From assembly GCA_009829735.1 (NCBI GenBank), contig CM020618.1, forward strand, positions 8,957,119-9,021,118: 64,000 nt of DNA, written 5' to 3'. This document shows positions 28,600 to 37,840 of this stretch, in pieces. Source of the DNA: Pyropia yezoensis. Taxonomy: Eukaryota; Rhodophyta; Bangiophyceae; Bangiales; Bangiaceae. Below the pieces are notes generated by a model. The model searched no databases, was not told where the DNA came from, and worked only from the letters and a program-made list of their open reading frames with translations. The stretch's first letter is position 1; every line of letters starts with the position of its first letter. The translations under genes and the position numbers were made by a program.

Positions 28600-31500
28600 G
28601 GCGCCCGCCGGTAGAGGCTCGTGACGTGAGTGGGAGATGGATGGCGTGATGGCCTGTGCCGAAGGACGGGGAGGGGCACACCCCTCCTTTCCAGCCGTGG
28701 GCACGCGCATCATGGCTCCATCCCCCCCCCGAAATCCCGTCCACGGCCGACCGTCACCCATACACGACGGCTGGCCTGGTTGGGGGGCGCCTCACCCAGT
28801 TGGTTACGACGCCGGTGTGTCCCAGCCGACTGTCGGCGCGGCGTGGCGGGTACGACACGCACGGACAGGCGAGCGACCAAACAACAAAAGAGAGACAAAA
28901 AAATGAGAAAAAAATAAAGAAAAAAAGAGGGAAGGTGGCAGACACAGCGCGTTGGCGGGTGGGGGCGGCCTGGCAGACCAAGGCGGCGCGGTGACGGCGG
29001 TCGCCTGCTCGACGCTGACGACTGGAGTACGGCCGCGCTCCGCACGCGAGGCGCACGGCAGGTGTGGCGGCGCTGCGGTGGCTGCCTGGATTGGCGGCGG
29101 GGGCGGCGCGGCCCAACCCACGGCGCGGCCGCAGACGCCCGCCGCGCCGGCGGCGGCGAGCGTACGACGGCTGGCGGTCCAGATGGGAGGGCCTTCCACC
29201 CCCCGCCGACCGCCGGAGACGACGCCACCGCCACCGCAACCGTGGTCGCACCTTGACGGTGTGTGTGCATGATCCAAGACTCTATTTCACTGCATGAGTG
29301 GTGTCGCCCAGACGTCATGCCACCGCTCCCGACGCGGTCTTGCCACCTCCTGACCAAACGAACGCCCAAAGTGCCGGCCTTAGGGGCCAGCTATCATGTG
29401 GCCCGACTCAAGAGGTGACCCCGCCAGTGCGCCTGGCTGCCTGCGTCTTCCCCATCAGCAGGCGGCGAGAAGAGGGCGGTCCATGCGCCGTGGTGGGTGG
29501 AGCCAAACAGATTGGAGGAGAGAATTGCCAGGGGTCTTTCAGTGTCAAAAGGAGGAGGAGAAGAACAAGAAAAAGGAAAAAAAGGGTGCATCGGGGGTGG
29601 CGCCAAGAACTCGGCAGCGGCCGCCACTCGATTGCGCACAGGGCTGACGAGAGGACGAGCTCATTCCCACTTGCTGGTCATCTGGCGCACACCCTCACTT
29701 TCTCTCCTCTGTAGGGTGGTATTTAGAAGGCATGGATGGCAAAAATGTAACGCTCTTCCCTCTCCGGATTGTTTAATCGATAGATTAAATTAGTACGTTT
29801 TTCAGTTTTTCAGTTTTTTTTTTGCGTTCTATCCAACCTAAATAACTATGTTCCTTTTAACACATGTATGAGTGGACCAATGTGCACTACTTGGGCGGCT
29901 GCTGGGGACCCAAAGGTGTTCAACCAGCAGGCTGCTGACGTGGCGCTACATGTCGAGCGTTCATTTGAGGCAATGCGCGTGTACTTCCCGCGGTCACCCC
30001 ACGTGTTCTGACCAGTTGACGGGGCTGGATGGAGACCAGCGCATGCTGCTGCTTCGAGAAGAGTTCACGAGGTACGCCGCGCAGTTAGGCACGTTCATGG
30101 AGGGCGCTGGTGCTGTGCACACTCCTGGCGCCGTTGTAGACGTACGCTTTGAGATAGATTCTCAACGGGACCTGTGGAGGTAGTTGTCTATCTTTGGGGG
30201 CTCCACGCTCGCCTTGCGGGAGATTGCGCAATTGCCTCCGTACCAAAGTGGCAAATTTGCACCCAGAGTGACATCTGATCTCACCACCCGTCCCCCCCCC
30301 CCCGTCGAGTCCTACGACCCCTGTTGACCATGAAGAAGTACACCCTGCGGGACGTGGGGCACACCGCTGTGATCCCCCGACCTTGCGCTCAGTGCCGATG
30401 TGTTTTTTTCTGGAAAAATATTGATCACTGGTCACGTATGGTCATCATCCATACAGAAGCAGAAGTACGTGCATGTCCGTCGTCCACCCCATGATCTCCG
30501 CACCACCAGGCACCGAAGAGAAACACCACGCACCATGATACCTCCCTCTGCCTATCCTGCTTCTGTTCGTCCAAAAAACCCCGGTGGGTATCGGTTGTAT
30601 GTTGCCCTGTGGAGCACTTCTTCACGACGTAGCAACTAAAAACTGTAGTTTTTTAGCCCCCCCCCCTCATCGCCAAGAGAAGGACAGCAACCGGGCAGTA
30701 GCATAGACCTTACTAAACCTCTGTGTCCCTGCGAGCTTGCAGATACACAGAAATTGCTTTGCCGATATTGTGTCTTGTTTGTGAAGGTTAAGGCGTCATG
30801 CGTCCACCTAGCGAGTGGGATGTTTCCCCGTCCGGCGAGGGGGGCCGGGCTACTTTGCGCATCCGGCCCGACGGGCCAACTGTCCGCATTGGGGTGCCCA
30901 AGAGGCACGGCGCGGCGGGGAACGCACCGGCCGACGACGGCCGGCACGTTCGTTTGCCCTCGCGCCCCTCCCTCCTTCCCGGCTTGCAGCCCAGGGGCCT
31001 TCCTGGTGGGCGCCCCCCATCTCTCTCTTTCTCACTGCCTCTCTCTGCTTGAATGTCTTTCTCATGCCTGCCTACCCACGCGGTGGCACGCTGTTTACCC
31101 TCTGCTTTGGGTGTGGGCACTTTCCCTCGCCCCATGGCCGGCTCGGCGGTCGGCGGCGACCCCAAGGGGCCCACCGACGCCTGGGCCTTGGCCTTTATTA
31201 AATGTCGTACCAACTGGCACACCCGCGTCTGGCAGGCAGGAGTAACCCGATGTGCTTCCAGGGGCGGGATTTTGCACACACTGGGACCCCACTGCCGCAG
31301 CATGTGCCTATGCAAAAAAGTGGATCCTCACAGAACAGACCACCCCCCGCAGGCTCAGGACCCTCTGCGGAGTCCGTGTGAGCAACTGGAGCCAAAAAGT
31401 CTAGTCAGAGGACGCCCAGGACTGGGTGGGGATATGTGGATAGGAGACCTCACGTTTCTGTGCTCTTTCTTGCGTTTCAATGGGTAGGCACGGGCCTTGG

Positions 31501-32959
31501 GGCACGATAAAAGCCATGACCTGCGCACTGTTGGGCATCTTAGTGTGTTGAGACTCTGTAGGCTATTTTCCATCCATCAGAGAGAGGCTTTAGAGGCATA
31601 AACACACTCCGTACAGGCAGTACTCTTTATGGTGTACTTCCTGCTTCACTTACTGACTCTGGCTCAGAGCTGTCACCGAATCGACGACGCATGTATTCGC
31701 AAAGTGGCCCATAGAGCCTCTGAGGACCGAAAAACACCCCATAAAACATGTACGAGCACGACCACAACCTGAAGGACGCTCTCTTTCTCTCGGTTTATTG
31801 TTTACGACGTCCAGGACGTGAAGAGCTACGTCCTCATATAAGAAGTGAAGCTTGTTGTTCAGTACCGGCTGAGATAGCCAAATCTGCGCATCGTTTTGCA
31901 GTAAATTCTCGCATGGAGCAATCCGAAATACACCTATCCCGTGCGAATCTAAACTGCAGTGCGGAGCAATGTTCTGCAAACGCGCAACGACAAAGCAGAA
32001 TCATGCGAACCCGCGATGTAATTTGCGTGCCGTCCGCCCATCCTTCCACAAAGGACGTGTCGTTTCAGACACACGCTTCGCTGCACAAGCGTGTACCTGT
32101 CCGCAAACTGTGCCACAACCGGCGCGACGAAGTGCCCCAGGTTGACTTAGCGGTGACCACGAAGCCCCCGCGACGATGCGGGCGCCGCTGGGCAGCGCTA
32201 CTCACACAAACTGTGCAGACAAGGGTCTGACTTGTGCGGATGGGCTGTGCACGAAGATGTCATGTGGAATGCTGACATAAGGTGGCCCCCGATCATGAAT
32301 GTGCATGCTTCTCGTGAGGGGTGGAACAAAACAAACATGCATACGCACCCAGAGTGTTCTTTTTTTTCTGGATGAGTGGCAGAGTGCACGCAGAATGTGG
32401 GAGAGAGCGCACGGCAAGTGTTTCTTAGCATCTCAGGCGTGATCGGTCTCGAATTTGAAGCAGATCTTTACACAGGGAACCGAGGTCGACGGAGACCCAA
32501 AACCCGCTCTAGCACGTGCTTGCATTCTCATGCGCGGAATTCTTGGTACATGGTTTGAGACCCACTGCTCTGGGGTTGGCTCCTCCTTGAGGGCAGATCT
32601 GTCGCATGAACGAGGTTTTAACATTGGAGAACAGCTTTGTACCCAGATAGCCAATCACACATGAGAATTGCAGCAGTGGATCCAATCAGAGCAACCAGAA
32701 GATCTTGAAACCCCTAAGGCAAGATTGGGTCTCTGTTGACAGGCCGTTCACTGGGCCAGGGTTGAGAGGCCTTAATTATTGAGTCAAAATTATCGAGTAA
32801 ATTATCAGAAAAGAATAACGTTCAGGAGAACCGGAACGATAATGATTATCAGACGTCCACGTGTTCGACCACGTGTCGGCTCGGAGGCCCATTAGACCAG
32901 ACCGGACCGCCTGATCACGCGGCAGTGCCGCACCCTGTCGTCGTCTTCGGAACTGTGTA
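28600..32959. other. Intergenic between cyclin A and the mariner element
   Basis: The first ~360 bp (28600-28960) is homologous to the 3' flank of copy D (63300-63715). Shared features include a CGGCCGACC-(A/C)-CACGACGGCT block and an AGAGACAAAAAAA stretch, so the duplicated unit extends past the stop codon. From 29280 to 32950 composition is near 50-55% GC and I recognise no intact gene. A dispersed repeat at about 30940-31245 matches 24310-24600. A broken coding-like patch lies at 29880-30183. Small open frames at 31748-32230 (+) have no recognisable domain. Confidence 0.4.
29882..30183 (+). pseudogene. Decayed coding-like fragment, family unknown
   Basis: Two adjacent forward frames give protein-like sequence only if joined. 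The first reads DPKVFNQQAADVALHVERSF and continues to about 30008, then a stop. The second continues with GLDGDQRMLLLREEFTRYAA, ending at 30183. The ordinary composition stands out from the surroundings and suggests a relic of a gene or transposon protein with one frameshift. I do not recognise it. Confidence 0.2.
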
Positions 32960-32988
32960 CAGTTGGTACCCAATATTATTTGCCCACC
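32960..32988 (+). repeat. Left terminal inverted repeat of the mariner element
   Basis: This 29-bp repeat, starting CAGTTGGTACCC, is identical to the inverse of 33672-33700. The TA dinucleotide just outside is the target duplication. Confidence 0.93.
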
Positions 32989-33081
32989 AAATCGACCACG
33001 GACGAGATCCAAAAAGCGGCCTCAGTGGTGCCGCTCTGGCGCATTGCAGTCACTTGGGCGCAGCGTTGCGGGGCATGGTGC

Positions 33082-33087
33082 TATAAA
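33082..33087 (+). promoter_or_regulatory. TATA box of the mariner ORF
   Basis: The sequence TATAAA lies 50 bp upstream of the ATG at 33137, inside the element and after its left end. It is a well-placed core promoter for the truncated transposase. Confidence 0.5.
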
Positions 33088-33136
33088 GAAGCGCCCATAG
33101 CTTCTCTCCCAGCGAAGAAAAAAAAAAAGCAGCACC

Positions 33137-33598
33137 ATGGGGGGCAAGGGCAGGACCCCCCTATGCCCCCAGGAAGTCGGCGCCATCAAGACCATGGTCA
33201 CGAACAAGAAGTCCAATGGGGCCATCGCCACCGCTCTCGACATCCCCAAGACGGTGGTCAGCTACCACGCAGCCAACGCGCGGCGGGCGGCGGCCACTGC
33301 GCGCCAGGACAACCGATGTCGGCCGAAGCTCCTCAGCCCTCGAGAGCTGCGCGGGCTCCGCCGGGTGGTGGACGGCAACCCTTTCGCCTCAACGGCGGAA
33401 ATCGCCGAAAAGGTCAACCAGGGACGAACCAGCACCGCAGTCGGGCCCCCCCTCCCCAAGACGAAGGACGAGCTGTTCACTGCCCTGCAGGAAGAGTGGG
33501 CGTCGATACCGAGCGCCTATTTCAAGCACCTGACCGAGAGCATGTGCCGCCGTGTGCGGGGGGTGGTGGATGCGAACGGGTCTGGCACCAAGTATTAG
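33137..33598 (+). CDS. DDE-less Tc1/mariner transposase derivative (153 aa)
   Basis: ATG 33137 is in a strong context (caccATGG). Residues 1-60 form a helix-turn-helix of Tc1 type (QEVGAIKTMVTNKKSNGAIA, then ALDIPKTVVSYHAANA). Residues 60-101 form a second HTH (LLSPRELRGLRRVVDGNPFA, then STAEIAEKVNQ). These two modules bind the terminal repeats in the family. From about residue 106 the protein jumps to the extreme transposase C-terminus: DELFTALQEEWASIPSAYF, then LTESMCRRVRGVVDANG and a final TKY, the conserved ending of Tc1/mariner enzymes. The whole catalytic core with its three acidic residues, usually close to 180 aa, is missing. Because the reading frame survives the deletion exactly, the product could bind the ends without cutting. 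A KP-element-like repressor role is inference. Confidence 0.88.
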   Translation: MGGKGRTPLCPQEVGAIKTMVTNKKSNGAIATALDIPKTVVSYHAANARRAAATARQDNRCRPKLLSPRELRGLRRVVDGNPFASTAEIAEKVNQGRTSTAVGPPLPKTKDELFTALQEEWASIPSAYFKHLTESMCRRVRGVVDANGSGTKY

Positions 33599-33671
33599 TG
33601 ACAGTGCGTTTCTTGCACTGGAAACGGACGGTCGCATCGAGTCAATATAAATCTCAGGATCTGGCGGTTGG

Positions 33672-33700
33672 GGTGGGCAAATAATATTGGGTACCAACTG
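33672..33700 (-). repeat. Right terminal inverted repeat of the mariner element
   Basis: This 29-bp repeat is the exact inverse of the left end and is followed by the second TA of the target duplication. Confidence 0.93.
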
Positions 33701-34645
33701 TACGTGGCCGCGATACAGTACGGCAGCGTGCCCAGCCAAGATCCAGACCCACACCACGAGGACGATAGGAGCTACCTACGCCGACTAAATTTAGGACTTT
33801 ACATCCTCCGCGGCGTACTGTACACGGCGGGTGCGGCCGCCCCACGCGGCACGTTCTCCGCCGCCTGCGTACTACGCGGCCCAATTTAGGCTCTACGCCC
33901 TTTCCGAAAGCCGTGTCCGCAGCTCGTCAGGCGGCTCGTGTTGGGCACGACGTGGTTAATTCATTGCTGTCATCCTAACACGTGGCTCCTGGGCGATAAC
34001 TATCAGAAACGTTTTCAATAATTATCGCATGTTTTTGCTAACGATGGATGCTTTCGCAAAATATATCAACCCTGTCACTGGCGCGACACTGTCTTGAGCA
34101 GTACGTCCTGCGAAGACGAATGAACGGAAAAAAAGAAGCGAAAAGTGCTTGCATGGAGTCGTGCAACGGGGTCCGCAAATTACTGTAGCCCGATTCCAGA
34201 GCTTCCACAACACAATCCTTGGTCGCCGTTAAAGGGGCACTGCGATGGCTGACGGGCGCTTCGGGACACGCTCCGAGTTTGCGGCAAACGGAGTTTGTGG
34301 CGCCACAAACTCGGTGCCACAAAGGCCAGGCAGTCAAGGAGTTTGTGTCACTATTTATATTTGCAACGAACCAAAGTACGACGGACAGAGAGGCCATCAC
34401 ATACCTAAACTCACATGGAGTATTTGCACACAACCTCGCATTTTGTTCTTCGTAGCCTGGTCCCCCCGCCGAGCCTTGTGGACACCACGAGTCACAGATC
34501 GGTACATCCCCGTGTGACGGACGCCACACCATTGTCTTCAGCAGAGTGTGCGCTTTGTTTCCGTATGTGTTTTTCATGTATATCAATATCGTGCAATCCT
34601 GTGGCTGGACAGGGCCTCTGTCACGAGCGCCCCGCCCGGCCTGCG
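33701..34645. other. Intergenic between mariner and cyclin pseudogene B
   Basis: I see no gene. The interval is AT-richer and includes a perfect 22-bp palindrome, GAGTTTGTGG joined to CGCCACAAACTC, at 34291-34312, with further GAGTTTGTG copies nearby. The region 33790-33885 is rich in CGGC/GTAC-type short repeats. Confidence 0.4.
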
Positions 34646-35754
34646 TTACTTCTGGTTCACCGTGTCCTCCCCCCCACCGCGCGTCCCGTCGGTTGCCCCC
34701 CCAGCAGCACCCGCCCCGCTTGTCCATTTCCCTCCGGGCGCATCCCCCTGAGCGTCTCCCGCCGGGGGCAACGCATGTGCAGGGGTCTCCCCGTCTCCGC
34801 CGGCGGCAGCGCCTGCAGGCGGGATGCCACCGCCGGGGGCACCGGCCGGCGGCGCTTCTGTCCCCGCCGGCGCTCCCCCCCCGTCTGCGCCCTGCCCCCG
34901 CTCCACCACCGCCGGCAACGCCGCCAGCGGCGGCGGTGCCCCTCCTTCTCCTTATTGCACACGCTCTCATCAAAGCGCTCGAGAAGCCGATCCTCCGCAA
35001 CGTCTAGCGCTTGCTGGTTGACCTGCACCCGCCAGTTGAGGATCCCTAGGAACACCCGCTCCAGCCGCACCATCTCTGCCCCCGATTCGAGCCCCCCCAC
35101 CAGCGCAAAGTCACCCGACTCATCATTGCGCCGCTCCACGCTCTTGCACGACACCGTCAGCGCCGCTAGCAGCAGCCGGTGCATATTCCACCCGCTCAAC
35201 GCCAGCCGCTGGTCGGCCGCCCGCGCGCGTTCAAGGAGGACGAATGCCACAACCACCACTGTTGGGGACAGCTGGCAGTGCCGCATCAGCCGCCGCACGA
35301 ACCGGCGCGTGTCGAGCGGCGGGATGGCAACCGAAAAAAAGACCGCCACCGGCTGGTCCCCCAAGGGGGGCATCGCCTCGTCCACGGGGATGAGCGGCGT
35401 ACGCGCGAGCGGGGCATACCGCGCCGCCGCGTCGGTCGCGACACGGCTGGTATGGTGCGCCGCCGCGTTGGCATCGCGCGCGGCCGTGATGCGGGCGGCC
35501 GTCGGCCACGCCGTGGCGGCCGAGGCGGTAGTCGCGGCGAATGTCGACGCCCGCTCCGACGCAATGAAGGCGGAGCGGGCGGCGGCTTATTCGACCCCCG
35601 CTGCCCGGGTGGTCGCCCGGTTGGCCGCCGCCGCCGCAGCGGGGTGCTCGGTCATGAGCGCCTGGAGGACCGTCGACAGCACGTGCACCAGGTTTTGGTC
35701 GGTCAGCCGTGTAACGGGGCCCGCCGCCGGGTCTGCTCCGCCGTCGTCACCGCT

Positions 35755-35793
<39 letters not shown>

Positions 35794-36681
35794 GCCACCG
35801 CAGCAGCCCACACCGCCACCGCTACCACCACCGCCACCACCACGGCTGACCCCACCCACCGGGGTCTCTCGCCCGACGCCACCACCGCGACCGCCGGCAC
35901 TCCCCGCAGCTTGACCATCACCCGGGGCTGCAGGCGGTACTAGGGCGACGGAGCCGACTGGGGGGGCGCCGGCCGGGTCTGCCCCGCCGCTTCCCCCACA
36001 GCCGCCTCCACCGCCGCTGCTGCCGGCGTCCCCGCCGCCAGCTCTGCGCCAGGTGGCCTCGCCACGGCCGCCGTCACGCGCACCACCGCCCTCCTCGTCG
36101 TCACGGGCACTAGCAGCGCCGGCGCCGCCGCTCCCGCCGACACCGCAACGCCCACGCTCAAGCTGCTCACGCTTGGCGGCCCTCGTCTCTGGTGCGGCCG
36201 CGTCGCCGCCTCTACTGGCGGCGTCGCCCTTTCCCGTCGCCTTTTTAGACTCGCCCACCACCAGCAGCCGCGGCCGTATCGTCGCGGGAACCCGCGGCAC
36301 TCGCAGGCCGGGACCGGGAGAGGGATTCGCAAAGCCTGAGGAGGAGCGGGACACGTTAAGGGGGGTACTGTTCGCGCTGACGGCGTCACCCTGACAATCG
36401 CAGTCAGTCCCGCCGCGGCCGCCGCCATCGCCTTCAGCGCCACTGCGCCCGCCGTCGCCGCCGACGCCGCCGCCGCCGCCACTGGCGCTAGCCACTTCGC
36501 CGCCACCACCATCACCGCCCGTCCCCGTCGGCGCCCCCGCAGTGGCCACCGCGCCCCCTCCAGCCCGACCGCCGGCCCATTCTTCTCGATGACCGTCGGC
36601 CACAGCCGACTCTGGATGCCCCTCCCCGTCCTCGCCTGCCGCTGGGGCCTGAGCCGCCGTCCACTCGTTGGGTGAAGACAT
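34646..36681 (-). pseudogene. PHO80/U-type cyclin, copy B (nonsense and frameshift)
   Basis: On the minus strand this copy starts at ATG 36681 with the same N-terminus as copy C (MSSPNEWTAAQAP). It reads without interruption to GVE, where the next codon is TAA (complement of 35587-35589). Copies A and C have CAA (Gln) there, so one C-to-T change creates the stop, before the cyclin box. The frame then continues through a complete box (VFFSVAIPPLDTRRFVRRLM, FALVGGLESGAEMVRLERVF, GILNWRVQV). A second change of frame near 34920-34960 displaces the C-terminal tail, which ends in VNQK in place of MDQE. It is therefore a young pseudogene, unless the stop is edited or read through. Its 5' half is apparently identical to copy C. 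Confidence 0.8.
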
Positions 36682-37840
36682 GGTGGTCGTCGCCAACGCA
36701 GCCACCACCACCGCCACCACCGCCGCCACCAACGCCGCCACCACCTCTACCACCGTCGCCGCCGCCGCCTCCCCGAGCCAAGAGTGCTGGCCGCCGAACC
36801 CGCCGCCGCGGCTTGTGCGTCGCGACAAGAGCGGGAAGGGCGGCACACGCCCACCGGGCGCGCGTGGCGCAAGGGGGGGGCGGCAGCGGGAGCGCCGCGC
36901 TGGGATCACCCAGCGCAGACCCCAACGGCGCACCCTCACACCAACCAGACAGGCGCACGAAGTGCGCGGGAGGGGGGCAGGGGATGCAATGGCAGAGAGG
37001 CGGCGGTCGATGCACCGTCGAAACGCGCGCGTGGTGAAATCGTTGTGCCGCAGGTCGGGGGGTGGATGTGCGGGTGGTTGGAGGCGCGACGGGCTATAAG
37101 AAGCATCGAGAGGCGGCGCAGCCGTCCAGACAGCCGGGCGGCAGGGCAGACAGGTGGTCGCGGGGGCACGCCGGCGGCTGGCCGGCCGGCCGGCCGGCCC
37201 GCCAGTCTACCGACCATGTGGCGGTGGGGCATGGCGGAAGCAACGTGCCCAACCTCCCACCCCATCATCACAGGGCCGCATCATGCATGGTAGCAGCAGC
37301 AATAACGGGTGCCAGGATGCCCCAGAGACGCCGACTGGGACGGCGAGGCGCACCCTCCCACGGCGCCCCCCCCCTCCCCCGCCGTCGCCACCGTCCACGT
37401 TGGTGCACGGCGGCCGCGCGGGCGAGCAAGCGAACGAGAGGGCGGGCGCGCGGGTGGCGGGGGAGAGTGCACCTCCGCCCCCCAGCCCCATCCCCCCCCC
37501 CCCCCGCATCCTCCCCACCCCCCCATCCCCCCATTCCAACGCACCCCAAACTCTGCTGTGTGGAGCCCGCACCAACCATGGCCGGGTGGGATGCGACGTA
37601 CAGTTGCACAAGAGGGGAGGGGGAGCGAGCGGTCGCGGGGAGAAGGGGCACGCGCCAGCAGCCACCGTGCGTGCATCTCCACGGCTAGGGAGGCCGGGGA
37701 AGGCCGGAAAGGACGGGACCACGATTGGCCGGGGGCTCCCCACGTCGGCGCAGGGGCACAGACCAAACACGTCACTGCCACCGCCCAGGGAGATCTACAT
37801 CACTGCAGTGAAAGACGCGCCGATTCAGCACGCTTCCGTG
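36030..37840 (-). repeat. Left arm of the inverted cyclin duplication (identical tract)
   Basis: Position x here pairs with 96690 minus x on the other strand, with no insertion or deletion over about 1.8 kb (58850-60660). Every frame in the tract translates identically. The tract covers the N-terminal part of the cyclin frame, its 5' leader and the TATA-like motif. Outside the tract the homology continues, visibly diverged: to about 38440 on one side and through the cyclin box on the other. Confidence 0.85.

Larger units (their letters stand above)
32960..33700 (+). mobile_element. Complete 741-bp Tc1/mariner element, internally deleted
   Basis: The element begins CAGTTGGTACCC at 32960 and ends with the exact inverse at 33700. 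The terminal inverted repeats are 29 bp and identical (32960-32988 and 33672-33700). It is flanked on both sides by TA (32958-32959 and 33701-33702), the hallmark Tc1/mariner target duplication. Inside is one open frame encoding a shortened transposase. Perfect ends and an undamaged frame imply recent insertion, presumably mobilised by a full-length relative elsewhere in the genome. Confidence 0.93.
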
